The position numbers and the translations under genes were made by a program. From the NCBI GenBank assembly GCA_910586945.1, contig CAJULO010000003.1, forward strand, positions 33,530 through 97,529: a DNA stretch of 64,000 nt, written 5' to 3'. The stretch is from an uncultured Christensenellaceae bacterium. Lineage in GTDB: Bacteria; Bacillota; Clostridia; Christensenellales; Borkfalkiaceae. The notes beneath the pieces are model-generated. The model saw nothing but the letters and a program-made list of their open reading frames with translations, was not told the origin of the DNA and searched no databases. Positions 34,926 to 43,764 of this stretch are shown here, piece after piece; the stretch's first letter is position 1, and every line of letters begins with the position of its first letter.

Positions 34926-36398
34926 ATGCAAGAAGAAAAACAATTTGTAAATGCTATTGCAGATATTGAAAAAAATTTTCCACAATGGTTTACCGATGTT
35001 GTCATAAAGACAAAGCTTGTGGACTATGGTCCTGTAAAGGGGACAATGGTAATGCGTCCATATGGATATGCAATATGGGAACGCATACAACAACATATGA
35101 ATAAGATGTTTGTTGCAACTGGACATCAAAATGCTTATTTTCCATTATTTATACCGGCAAGCTTTTTAAATAAAGAAAAGGAACATGTTGAAGGATTTGC
35201 TCCCGAAGTTGCTGTTGTGACTATGGCAGGTGGAGAAAAACTTGCAGAACCTTTAATTGTTCGACCAACAAGTGAAACAGTTATTGGTGAAATGTATGCA
35301 AAATGGATACAATCCTATAGAGATTTACCTATTTTAATCAATCAATGGGCGAATGTAGTGCGTTGGGAAAAGACAACGCGTCCATTTTTGCGTACAAGTG
35401 AATTTTTATGGCAGGAAGGACACACAGCCCATGCAACGGAAGAGGAAGCGATGCAAGAAACACTGCAAATGCTTGGCATATATAAAAAGTTTTTAGAAGA
35501 ATACTTAGCAATACCGGTATTTACTGGACAAAAAACGGAAAAAGAGAAATTTGCAGGTGCTGTTGCAACATTTGGTGTTGAAGCCATGATGAAGGACGGA
35601 AAAAGTTTACAATCAGCAACTTCACATTATTTTGGACAAAATTTTGCAAAAGCATTTGATATTCAATTTTTAGATGCTGATGGAAAACATAAGCATGTAT
35701 ATACTTCCTCATGGGGGAGTTCAACGAGAATGATTGGAGCTTTAATTATGACACATGGTGACCAAAGAGGATTGATATTGCCACCAAAAGTTGCTCCAAT
35801 ACAAGTGATAATTGTTCCAATTATGCAAAAAAAGCAAGGAGTTTTAGAAGCAGTTGCAAATTTAAAAAGCAAATTACACAATGCCGGTATACGCGTGGAA
35901 GCAGACCAAACAGAGAATACACCTGGTTGGAAATTTAATGAATGGGAGATGAAAGGCGTACCACTTCGTATAGAACTTGGACCACGAGATATTGCACAAA
36001 ATAAAGTTATTCTATTTAGAAGAGATAAACTTGAAAAAATTGAACTTTCTTTAGATAGTGTGGAAGAAAAAGTAAAAGAACTTTTAGAAAATATCCAATG
36101 TGCATTATATGAATCTGCTCTCATGCGTCGTCAAAATAGAATAGTTGTTGCCAATACAGAAAAAGAGTTAAAAGATGCAGTGGATAATGGAAATTTTGTG
36201 CAAGCAGGTTGGTGTGGAGATAGAAGTTGCGAAGAACAGATAAAGAGCAATAGTGCAGCAAGTGCAAGAGTTATACTTGATGAGACAAACAAGAATGTTG
36301 TATTTTCTACACCACCACATCCAATAGAAGCAAATACTGTTTGCGTATGTTGTGGAAAAAAGAAAAAACATGTTGTTTTATTTGCAAAAGCATATTAA
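34926..36398 (+). CDS. proS: Prolyl-tRNA synthetase, archaeal/eukaryotic type
   Basis: Class II synthetase charging tRNA-Pro. The 490-residue protein is the short type without the editing (INS) domain and with a C-terminal zinc-like domain. Class II motif 2 is around 'PFLRTSEFLWQEGHTAHA', motif 3 lies near 'WGSSTRMIGALIMTHGDQRGLILPP' (cited here as separate blocks WGSSTRMIG and HGDQRGL), and the chain ends 'VCVCCGKKKKHVVLFAKAY'-like with the typical terminal Tyr. This form is scattered in Clostridia. It is second in a degV-proS unit. Confidence 0.96.
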   Translation: MQEEKQFVNAIADIEKNFPQWFTDVVIKTKLVDYGPVKGTMVMRPYGYAIWERIQQHMNKMFVATGHQNAYFPLFIPASFLNKEKEHVEGFAPEVAVVTMAGGEKLAEPLIVRPTSETVIGEMYAKWIQSYRDLPILINQWANVVRWEKTTRPFLRTSEFLWQEGHTAHATEEEAMQETLQMLGIYKKFLEEYLAIPVFTGQKTEKEKFAGAVATFGVEAMMKDGKSLQSATSHYFGQNFAKAFDIQFLDADGKHKHVYTSSWGSSTRMIGALIMTHGDQRGLILPPKVAPIQVIIVPIMQKKQGVLEAVANLKSKLHNAGIRVEADQTENTPGWKFNEWEMKGVPLRIELGPRDIAQNKVILFRRDKLEKIELSLDSVEEKVKELLENIQCALYESALMRRQNRIVVANTEKELKDAVDNGNFVQAGWCGDRSCEEQIKSNSAASARVILDETNKNVVFSTPPHPIEANTVCVCCGKKKKHVVLFAKAY

Positions 36399-36502
36399 AT
36401 GAGATGTACACTATATACATATATACTATAGTTTTTGTAGACTATAGAGTGCTTAAAAGAAGCTACTTTGTGGATAAAGGATAGTTATGTAGGAGTAAGA
36501 AG

Positions 36503-36540
36503 AAAAAAGGTGTTTGGTATTTTTTCTAAATGCCTTTTTA
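36503..36540 (+). terminator. Probable terminator after proS
   Basis: AAAAGGTGTTT and AAATGCCTTTT form a stem with two G-T wobble pairs, followed by T residues. Confidence 0.5.
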
Positions 36541-36562
36541 TCTTATAAATTGGGAGAAGGGA

Positions 36563-37462
36563 ATGAGTTTAAAAGAAGAAGAGAAAGTACATACACAAAA
36601 AAAAGAAAAAAATAAAAAGATTGTGCTCTTAATTGATGCTGAAAACATTCATAGCATATTTGCTGCACAAATTATGCAATATATCGACAAGTTAGGAAAT
36701 ATTGTTGTTAAGCGTATCTATGGAGACTGGCAAAGTTCTTGTATTAAAAACTGGAAAAAACCAGCTTTATTTTATAGTATTACGCCTTGCCAGCAATTTA
36801 GTATTACACATCCACATAGCAAAACGAAAAATACTACTGATATTGCACTCATTATCGACGCTATGACGCTTTTATATGAAAAAGATATTGATATCTTTTG
36901 TATCGTTTCCAGTGATAGTGATTTTTATACTTTAGTGCGTACTCTACGCGAAAAAAATAAACAAGTTATTGGATTTGGTAGTACGCAAGTGAATGAAAAT
37001 TATAAAAATGCTTTTAACGAATTTATTATTTTACAAGATAAAAAAGTCACACAAACAAATAGACAACAAATTCCAAAAAGTGCTGTGCCACAAGACGAAG
37101 AAAAATTTAGAAAAAATAAAGATATACAAAAATCTTATAAACAGCAAAAAAATGTAAGTAAGACAGACATAAAAGAAAGGAAGAATCAAAAAGAAGATAG
37201 TTTTTTAAAGGAAGATTCCATTTTACAAGCTAAAATTAAAGTATATCTCTTAAGTTTGCTGGATAATAAAACGCAAAAGGAGAATAGTTGTAATGGACAA
37301 TTGTTATTTGACAAACTTAGAGAGCATAATATGTATAAACATGGGATTGCTATAGATAGTTATAAGCTTTTCTTACAGTATTTGCAGACAATTCTATCTG
37401 ATAAAAAATATACCTTGCAAATAAAGGATGCACATGCTTTAATATATAAAAATAAAAAATAA
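36563..37462 (+). CDS. NYN-domain protein (putative ribonuclease) with C-terminal winged-helix-like region
   Basis: A 299-residue protein of the LabA/DUF88 type. The NYN (PIN-like) domain covers about residues 15-165, with acidic positions in 'LLIDAENIHS', 'YGDWQ', 'TTDIALIIDAM' and 'VSSDSDFYTLVRTL'. Together these form a metal-dependent nuclease centre. A lysine- and glutamine-rich linker (about 170-225) leads to a C-terminal domain that may be a LOTUS/OST-HTH fold. In this family such proteins are RNA-directed, but the substrate is unknown. The ATG at 36563 has GGAGAAGGG upstream; an in-frame ATG at 36530 is possible. Confidence 0.82.
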   Translation: MSLKEEEKVHTQKKEKNKKIVLLIDAENIHSIFAAQIMQYIDKLGNIVVKRIYGDWQSSCIKNWKKPALFYSITPCQQFSITHPHSKTKNTTDIALIIDAMTLLYEKDIDIFCIVSSDSDFYTLVRTLREKNKQVIGFGSTQVNENYKNAFNEFIILQDKKVTQTNRQQIPKSAVPQDEEKFRKNKDIQKSYKQQKNVSKTDIKERKNQKEDSFLKEDSILQAKIKVYLLSLLDNKTQKENSCNGQLLFDKLREHNMYKHGIAIDSYKLFLQYLQTILSDKKYTLQIKDAHALIYKNKK

Positions 37463-37465
37463 TAT

Positions 37466-37494
37466 TTGACAATTGTATTGTTCTATGTTATAGT
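37466..37494 (+). promoter_or_regulatory. SigA-type promoter of the marR-ABC operon
   Basis: TTGACA (37466-37471), 17-nt spacer, TATAGT (37489-37494). Confidence 0.75.
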
Positions 37495-37509
37495 ATAACC
37501 AAAATTGAT

Positions 37510-37527
37510 TAGTTAGTTGCTTAACTA
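37510..37527. promoter_or_regulatory. Candidate MarR-family operator
   Basis: TAGTTA-N6-TAACTA inverted repeat starting about 10 nt after the predicted transcription start and before the marR gene. Its GTTAG/CTTAAC core resembles known MarR-family boxes, suggesting autoregulation. Confidence 0.5.
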
Positions 37528-37592
37528 TTTTTGTAGTATCTGTACAAAGGATGTTATCAAAAATTGTAAAAATAGGAAAAGGAGATAAAAGT

Positions 37593-38090
37593 GTGAGTGT
37601 CGACATTCAAAATTTGTTGCAAGAATTTAATTTAATCGACCGAAAATGGTCAGAAATTTTTTCTGGAAAAAGATTGTTTTTTGGAAAAGCAACACATTTG
37701 CAAATGGCACAAATTATTTTTAAGCAACAAGAAATAGAGCAACCTATTGTTGCAAGTGAACTTGCAAAACATTTAAATATCAGTAAGGCAGCAGTTTCAC
37801 AAATCTTAGCGAAATGGGAAAAAAAGAACCTCATTCATCGTTTTAAGCATGAAGAGCAAAATAAAAAATTTGTCTATATTGTCTTTAAGGAAGATATTTA
37901 TCAAGAATACCTTGCATGTAAAGATTCTTTTATAGATAGCTTTAAAGATATTATTGAACTTATTGGTATTGATAAAGTAAAACAATTTATCAATTTAGTA
38001 CATGATATGCAAGATGTTTTATCTAATAATCAACAGTTATTAGATGCTTTATTGGAAAAATCGCCATATCTATATAAAAAATTCATTTAA
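37593..38090 (+). CDS. MarR-family transcriptional regulator
   Basis: A 165-residue winged-helix repressor. The helix-turn-helix reads 'VASELAKHLNISKAAVSQIL', flanked by the wing around 'KKNLIHRFKHEEQNKKF' and long helices for dimerisation. The GTG at 37593 is preferred: GGAG lies 8 nt upstream, while the in-frame ATG at 37551 has a ribosome site touching it. If the longer form were used, 14 residues would be added. The transporter gene starts 22 bp after the stop, so it probably controls that transporter and itself through the palindrome at 37510. Confidence 0.88.
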   Translation: MSVDIQNLLQEFNLIDRKWSEIFSGKRLFFGKATHLQMAQIIFKQQEIEQPIVASELAKHLNISKAAVSQILAKWEKKNLIHRFKHEEQNKKFVYIVFKEDIYQEYLACKDSFIDSFKDIIELIGIDKVKQFINLVHDMQDVLSNNQQLLDALLEKSPYLYKKFI

Positions 38091-38112
38091 ATATTTGTTA
38101 AGAGGATGCATA

Positions 38113-40962
38113 ATGTCAAATACAATTTTATCATTACAATCAATTTGCAAACAGTATTCTGCTGGAGATAACACAGTCGATGCACTTAAGAATATAACAC
38201 TCAACTTTAGAGAAAAGGAATTTGTATCTATAGTTGGTGCATCTGGTAGTGGTAAAACAACACTATTAAATATCATAGGGGGGTTAGATACATATACTTC
38301 TGGAGATTTAATTATTAAAGGTCGTTCTACAAAAAACTATAAAGATAAAGATTGGGATATCTATAGAAATCACAATATTGGATTTGTATTTCAGTCATAT
38401 AATTTAATTATGCATCAATCCATTTTAGTCAATGTAGAGCTTGCTCTAACCCTTGCCGGTATATCTAGCATAGAGAGAAAAGAGCGTGCTACTAGTGTAC
38501 TCAATAGAGTCGGATTGGGAAAACATTTACATAAAAAACCAAATCAACTTTCTGGTGGACAAATGCAGAGAGTTGCTATAGCGCGTGCTTTAATCAATAA
38601 TCCAGAAATTTTACTTGCTGATGAACCTACAGGTGCATTAGATTCGCAAACTAGTGTACAAATTATGGATTTGATTCAAGAAATTGCTGGTGAACGCCTT
38701 GTAATTATGGTTACACATAATCCCGAACTTGCAGAAGAATATTCAAGTAGAATTATTCGTTTTCAAGACGGAAATATCATCAGTGATAGTAATCCATGTT
38801 ATGAAGTTTGTGCAATGCACGACATAAGTGATGATAATGTTCTCGTTCAAAAGAATACACTAGAGAAAAAGGATACACTAGAGATAGACGCATCTAGCAG
38901 TCTTGCAGAGCAGATAAAAGCTTATGATAGGAATAAAATTATTCCCATCACAAAAGATGAAACTCTTGCAGAAAATCTATCCGTTCCTATTGAAGAAGAG
39001 AAGGAACATAAAGAAGAGAATGTGGCAGTTGCAGAAACTACATCAAAAGCAGAAAAGAAAAATAAAACAAGTATGTCTTTCGCCACTGCTTTTGTTTTAA
39101 GTGCTAAAAATTTGCTCTCAAAAAAGACTCGCTCTATTTTGACTGCTATAGCAGGTAGTATTGGTATTATAAGTGTATGCTTAGTTCTTGCCTTTTCAAA
39201 TGGATTTTCACTCTATATGCGTTCTATACAAGAAGATATGCTTTCTAGTAGTCCTATGCAGTTGAGTGAAAGAACAACGGATATAACTGTCGCTTTAAAA
39301 AATGGTGGGTTAAGGGATAAGTTAAATACTATAAAGGACTTTGCCACTGGCAATCAAGTTGGGGTAAATAATTTGTTGACTTCACTTGCACAAGGAGCAA
39401 TGATTCAAAACAACTTGACACCAGAAGTCATCGAAAAAGTAAATACTGGACTTGCACCATATACGAATGCCATTATGCCAACAACTGGTGTAGAGTTTTA
39501 TGATAATATTTTTACAACATATCCATTAAGACCTAATGTTGGTTTTCCTTTCAATCAAAAACCTATACAACAAGTGAACTACTCCATTACAGAATTAAAG
39601 TCATATTTTCGTCAAGGTATTAGTAAAGATGCTCCAAATTTTTTAGCTTATGAACGTATTATCAATAGTATGCCTTGCGTAAGTGTTATGCCAAATTCTG
39701 ATTTTTCAAAAAGTGGAGTTCTAAATTTTCCAAAATCACAATACGACTTAATGGCAGGGGAATGGCCAAAAACAAAAAATGAGACAATTTTAGTTGTTGA
39801 TGCAAAAAATAGAGCCTCTGATATTACTTTAACACAGCTTGGATTTTTAGACTCTGCTGTATTTTTAAATAATATTTTAGCTGGCATTGTGGGGGGGACG
39901 ACTACCACTACAGCTTTGGAGAATAGAACGGAAATTGTAAGTAATGCTACGCGGACAAATGATGGAAAAACTGTAAATTATAATGAAATTTTTGAGAAAG
40001 AATATACTGTTTTTTATAATGATGCAGTATATACCAAAATAGTAAATCCTTCTCCTTATGAATATATTTATGATGGGAAAAAGACAGATTTAAATGTTAC
40101 AGAAACAACAGGGCAAAAATTAAAAATTAGTGGAATTGTACGCTTAAAATCTGGTCTAAATTCTGGATGTTTACAAGAAGGTTTAAATTTAACAGAGTCG
40201 TTTGTGCACGATTACTTGCAAAAAAATGCTACACAACAATTTTCACAATATATTCAAAATTTGGCGAAAACTAAGCCATCCCAGATTCCTATAGGTATCG
40301 GTTTAAAAGAATATTCTATGAAATTAGACGGTAGTTCATCCACAAAATCAAAATACACTCTTCCAGTGTCAGAAGTGCAAAAGCTTGTGGGAGCGCGAAC
40401 AGAAATTGCAGATATCTATATTTATGCCAAGAGCTTTAAAGATAAAACAGCAATTATGAATTGGTTTGCAGATTATAATGCAGGGCAAGAAAAAGCAAAT
40501 CAGTTGACATATAGTGATAGTGTTTCAACAGTTATGGATATGATGAATGAAATGATGAACATTATTACAATAGTGCTTGTTGCTTTCACCGGTATATCTC
40601 TATTGGTTTCAACTGTAATGATTGGTATTATTACCTTTGTCTCTGTCGTCGAGCGAACAAAAGAAATTGGTATTTTACGAAGTATTGGAGCAAGAAAAAG
40701 AGATATACGAACACTCTTTAATATGGAAACATTTATCATAGGATTGATTGCTGGGCTATTTGGCGTACTGGTTACATATATATTACAAATACCTATCAAT
40801 TTATTGATGATGTCTATGTTTAATATACGCAATATTGCAAATTTGCAAATTTGGGTGGCACTGATTATGGTGTTTGTAAGTGTAGGATTAACCCTTTTAT
40901 CTGGACTTATACCAGCTTCTGCAGCAGCGAAAAAAGAACCAGTAATTGCACTTCGTTCTTAA
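38113..40962 (+). CDS. MacB/FtsX-type ABC transporter, ATPase and permease in one chain
   Basis: A 949-residue protein. The ATPase domain (about 1-225) has 'GASGSGKTT', signature 'LSGGQMQR' and Walker B 'ILLADEPTGALD'. An acidic linker follows (about 240-320). The permease part has one helix near 335-360, a large extracytoplasmic domain of some 440 residues, and three C-terminal helices containing 'VERTKEIGILRSIGARKRDI', the mechanotransmission/coupling region. Type VII systems of this kind export peptides or lipids or sense antibiotics rather than import. No membrane-fusion partner is needed in a Gram-positive cell. Likely controlled by the upstream MarR protein; substrate unknown. Confidence 0.9.
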   Translation: MSNTILSLQSICKQYSAGDNTVDALKNITLNFREKEFVSIVGASGSGKTTLLNIIGGLDTYTSGDLIIKGRSTKNYKDKDWDIYRNHNIGFVFQSYNLIMHQSILVNVELALTLAGISSIERKERATSVLNRVGLGKHLHKKPNQLSGGQMQRVAIARALINNPEILLADEPTGALDSQTSVQIMDLIQEIAGERLVIMVTHNPELAEEYSSRIIRFQDGNIISDSNPCYEVCAMHDISDDNVLVQKNTLEKKDTLEIDASSSLAEQIKAYDRNKIIPITKDETLAENLSVPIEEEKEHKEENVAVAETTSKAEKKNKTSMSFATAFVLSAKNLLSKKTRSILTAIAGSIGIISVCLVLAFSNGFSLYMRSIQEDMLSSSPMQLSERTTDITVALKNGGLRDKLNTIKDFATGNQVGVNNLLTSLAQGAMIQNNLTPEVIEKVNTGLAPYTNAIMPTTGVEFYDNIFTTYPLRPNVGFPFNQKPIQQVNYSITELKSYFRQGISKDAPNFLAYERIINSMPCVSVMPNSDFSKSGVLNFPKSQYDLMAGEWPKTKNETILVVDAKNRASDITLTQLGFLDSAVFLNNILAGIVGGTTTTTALENRTEIVSNATRTNDGKTVNYNEIFEKEYTVFYNDAVYTKIVNPSPYEYIYDGKKTDLNVTETTGQKLKISGIVRLKSGLNSGCLQEGLNLTESFVHDYLQKNATQQFSQYIQNLAKTKPSQIPIGIGLKEYSMKLDGSSSTKSKYTLPVSEVQKLVGARTEIADIYIYAKSFKDKTAIMNWFADYNAGQEKANQLTYSDSVSTVMDMMNEMMNIITIVLVAFTGISLLVSTVMIGIITFVSVVERTKEIGILRSIGARKRDIRTLFNMETFIIGLIAGLFGVLVTYILQIPINLLMMSMFNIRNIANLQIWVALIMVFVSVGLTLLSGLIPASAAAKKEPVIALRS

Positions 40963-40966
40963 ATCA

Positions 40967-41010
40967 TTACAGCAAAAAAAAGGACTTAAAGTCCTTTTTT
41001 TTGCTGTAAT
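40967..41010 (+). terminator. Terminator of the marR-ABC operon
   Basis: TTACAGCAAAAAAAAGGACT pairs with AGTCCTTTTTTTTGCTGTAA, with an internal T run. Confidence 0.92.
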
Positions 41011-41056
41011 TTTATAAATAGTTCTAAAATATAAAGCTTGTACATAAATTATTTGT

Positions 41057-41740
41057 ATGAGTATTTTTAAAAAAACAAATTTAATTGCAATAAGTATTGT
41101 ACTAGCAATTATAGTTGTATTCAGTTTGAGTATATCAACTATTGGAATGGTCTTTGCAAATCATAACAATGTATTTACAATTGTATTGGATGCAGGGCAT
41201 GGAGGAATTGATTCTGGTGTAATTGGTATTGAAACTGGTAAAAAAGAAAGTGATATCAATTTAGAAATTGTCTATAAACTACAAAAAAAACTAATGGATA
41301 GTGGTTTTCGAGTTATCTTAACAAGAAAAACGAGTGGCGGTTTATATGGTATGGCAACCAATGGCTTCAAATTGAGAGATATGAAAGAACGCAGACGCAT
41401 TATTGCAGAGAGTGAAGCAAATATTGTAGTTTCCATACATCAAAATTTTTTCTTACAAGATAGAAGTAGAAAAGGTGGACAAGTATTTTTTCAAAGCAAA
41501 AGCGAGGAAAGTAAAAAATTAGCAAATGCTTTACAAAAGCAATTTAATAATTTAGGAAATAGAGATTTCGAATCACTCAGTGGAGATTACTATATTTTAA
41601 ATACTACAGATAAAATTGCAGTTATTGCTGAGTGTGGTTTTTTATCCAATGCAGCAGAAGAAAAATTGCTTGTTACAGAAGAATATCAAATTAAAATAGT
41701 AGATGCAATTGCATTTGGAATTCTAGAATATCTATCATAA
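41057..41740 (+). CDS. cwlD: N-acetylmuramoyl-L-alanine amidase, CwlD type
   Basis: A 227-residue zinc amidase that cuts the bond between muramic acid and the stem peptide. In sporulating Firmicutes CwlD starts muramic delta-lactam formation in the spore cortex. An N-terminal signal/anchor helix (about 9-34) is followed by the Amidase_3 domain. Zinc ligands are H in 'LDAGHGGIDSG', E in 'KKESDINLE' and H in 'VVSIHQNFF', and the catalytic Glu is in 'IAECGFLSN'. The length and lack of wall-binding repeats fit CwlD. No clear ribosome site precedes the ATG. It is a single-gene unit. Confidence 0.9.
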   Translation: MSIFKKTNLIAISIVLAIIVVFSLSISTIGMVFANHNNVFTIVLDAGHGGIDSGVIGIETGKKESDINLEIVYKLQKKLMDSGFRVILTRKTSGGLYGMATNGFKLRDMKERRRIIAESEANIVVSIHQNFFLQDRSRKGGQVFFQSKSEESKKLANALQKQFNNLGNRDFESLSGDYYILNTTDKIAVIAECGFLSNAAEEKLLVTEEYQIKIVDAIAFGILEYLS

Positions 41741-41987
41741 TTGTATATAGAGAAAATAATTTGCAAAATGTATGTAATAGATAGAATAATTTAAAAATTT
41801 AGCTAGATGAACAATATATGTTATTAGAAAAAATTTGCAAATAAGAAAAATAGCAAGAAAAATATTATTGAAAAATTATAACGCGCAAATTAAGGCAGTA
41901 TAAAAGTTATAAATTGAAAGAAAACAATTTATTATATAAAGGCACTCTCTTTTAGTGTTATTTTTCCTATAAATTTGAACTGCTTAT

Positions 41988-42016
41988 TTGACATTACATA
42001 CTATTTATGTTATACT
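41988..42016 (+). promoter_or_regulatory. Strong SigA-type promoter ending 6 nt before the mrnC start codon
   Basis: TTGACA (41988-41993), 17-nt spacer, TATACT (42011-42016). The next ATG is at 42023, exactly where transcription should begin. Confidence 0.8.
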
Positions 42017-42022
42017 ATTTCT

Positions 42023-42427
42023 ATGTTAAGCGATACTATATGTACTGAAAAATATATTCAAAATATCAATGCTGTTACGCTTGCTTTTGTTGGGGATGCT
42101 GTACATTCTCTCTTTGTGCGTGAAATCCTAGCTTGTCATCATGATTATAAATCTGGTGTACTACAAAAACTTGCAGCAACGCATCAATCTGCAAAAGGGC
42201 AAAGTGAACAGTATCATAAAATTGCAGCACTTTTAACTGCAGAAGAACAGCAAATTTTTTTACGTGCTAGAAATGCAAAAAAAATGTCAAAAAGTAAAAG
42301 TGCCACCATTGCAGAATATAATATCTCTACTGGATATGAGGCAGTTTTAGGATATCTATATCTATCCAATAGACAGGATAGACTACATTATTTACTCAAA
42401 CAAGCAATGCAGATAATAGAAAAATAA
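42023..42427 (+). CDS. mrnC: Mini-ribonuclease III
   Basis: A 134-residue RNase III-like nuclease without a double-strand RNA-binding domain; in Bacillus it trims 23S rRNA precursors. The catalytic 'TLAFVGDAVHSLFVRE' block, with its Asp, and a downstream acidic block around 'STGYEAVLGYLYL' are standard. The ATG at 42023 gives a normal family start but has no Shine-Dalgarno sequence and coincides with the expected transcription start, so the mRNA may be leaderless. An in-frame TTG at 41975 lies upstream of the promoter. The order mrnC-rlmB-sigH is conserved in Firmicutes. Confidence 0.93.
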   Translation: MLSDTICTEKYIQNINAVTLAFVGDAVHSLFVREILACHHDYKSGVLQKLAATHQSAKGQSEQYHKIAALLTAEEQQIFLRARNAKKMSKSKSATIAEYNISTGYEAVLGYLYLSNRQDRLHYLLKQAMQIIEK

Positions 42428-42434
42428 GGATAAT

Positions 42435-43151
42435 ATGATTATTGAAGGAAAAAATGCTATATTAGAAGCTTTAAAGGCAGATAAAACAATAGATAAATTG
42501 CTTTTGCAGCAAGGTAAAGATTCTTTAGGTAGAATTTTTGCTCTTGCTAGAGAGAAAAAAATAAAAGTACAGTTTGTTCATGCTAAAGTATTAGATAAAA
42601 TGCATAAAGGTGAAAATCATCAAGGGTGTATTGCATATATAAGCGACTTCCATTATACAAAATTTGATACTTTTTTAGAAAGACAAGAAAGGACACGATT
42701 TGTAATCCTCTGCGACGGCATACAAGATGTACAGAATTTAGGAAGTATTATTCGAGTTGCTGAATGTGCAGGTGCAACAGGAGTTGTTATAGCAAAAAAT
42801 AATGCAGCACAAGTTACCGATACTGTTATGCGGACTTCTGCTGGAGCAGTGAATCATATACCTGTAGCAAGAGTTACAAATATAAATGTTGCAATTGAAG
42901 AACTACAACAAAGCGGATATTGGGTGTATGGTTTAGAGGCAGATGGTGAAAATATTTATGATGGTGTAAATTTACAGGGAGATATTGCTCTTGTTGTTGG
43001 TGGAGAAGATAAAGGATTAAAAGCACTAACACGAAAAAATTGTGATAAAATTTTATCTATTCCTCTAAAGGGGAAGATTACATCATTAAATGCTTCTGTA
43101 GCACTTGCAATTGTCAGTTATGAAAAGGTAAGACAAAGTGAAAAATTATAG
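42435..43151 (+). CDS. rlmB: 23S rRNA (guanosine-2'-O)-methyltransferase RlmB family
   Basis: A 238-residue SPOUT methyltransferase using S-adenosylmethionine. The N-terminal substrate-binding domain begins 'IIEGKNAILEAL'. The three SPOUT motifs are 'DVQNLGSIIRVAECAGA', 'LVVGGEDKGL' and 'IPLKGKITSLNASVALAIV'-like, split here as IPLKGKITSLNAS and VALAIV. TrmH-family relatives act on tRNA or other rRNA positions, but position between mrnC and sigH favours RlmB. It starts 7 bp after mrnC. Confidence 0.92.
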   Translation: MIIEGKNAILEALKADKTIDKLLLQQGKDSLGRIFALAREKKIKVQFVHAKVLDKMHKGENHQGCIAYISDFHYTKFDTFLERQERTRFVILCDGIQDVQNLGSIIRVAECAGATGVVIAKNNAAQVTDTVMRTSAGAVNHIPVARVTNINVAIEELQQSGYWVYGLEADGENIYDGVNLQGDIALVVGGEDKGLKALTRKNCDKILSIPLKGKITSLNASVALAIVSYEKVRQSEKL

Positions 43152-43764
43152 TATTTTAATAGAAAATGACTTAATCTCTCTTGCACAAAAACAGAATGAC
43201 CATTTTGCTATTGAAGAGCTTTTATGTCGCTATAAAAACACAGTGCGTGCTATTGCTAGACGCTTTTATACGACAAATGGAGATATTGAAGATTTAGTAC
43301 AAGAAGGAATGATAACGCTATATCATACAATTTTAAGTTATGATAATAGGAAAATACCTTTTAAAAATTATCTCTTTATCTGTATTGAAAGAAAGATGAT
43401 ATCCATGGTGCGTTTGGCACAATGTCAAAAAAATAAACCCTTACAAAACTATTTGCCACTTGTGGATACAGATGGAAAGGGACAAGATGTAGCAACTTTT
43501 GAAACTCCAGAAGATAGAATCCTTGGCAATGAAGCTCTTTCTGAACTTTTAAATAAAATGCAACAACATTTATCTTATTTTGAGTATTCTATTTTGCAAC
43601 TATACACAGAGGGATTGACCATAACTGAAATTGCCACTATACAAAATACAACAGCAAAGTCGGTAGATAATGCGTTGCAACGTGCCAAAAAAAAGATAAG
43701 GAGATTTATACAAAGTGAATCACTTAGCATTGTACCGAAAGTACAGACCGAAAAAATTATCTGA
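43138..43764 (+). CDS. sigH: RNA polymerase sigma factor SigH (Spo0H) type
   Basis: A 208-residue sigma-70 family factor; SigH directs transition-state and early sporulation genes. Region 2 contains 'CRYKNTVRAIARRFY' and 'GDIEDLVQEGMITLYHTI', and region 4 has 'LTITEIATIQNTTAKSVDNAL'-type helix-turn-helix (about 160-182). The start is GTG at 43138, overlapping rlmB by 14 bp. In Bacillus yacP/rae1 lies between rlmB and sigH; here it is missing. The gene end overlaps dnaX by 50 bp. Confidence 0.88.
   Translation: MKNYSILIENDLISLAQKQNDHFAIEELLCRYKNTVRAIARRFYTTNGDIEDLVQEGMITLYHTILSYDNRKIPFKNYLFICIERKMISMVRLAQCQKNKPLQNYLPLVDTDGKGQDVATFETPEDRILGNEALSELLNKMQQHLSYFEYSILQLYTEGLTITEIATIQNTTAKSVDNALQRAKKKIRRFIQSESLSIVPKVQTEKII

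Noticed and set aside
41014..41056. SigE promoter before cwlD
   Set aside because: CATAAATT is a partial -10 match, but no -35 element lies at the proper distance.
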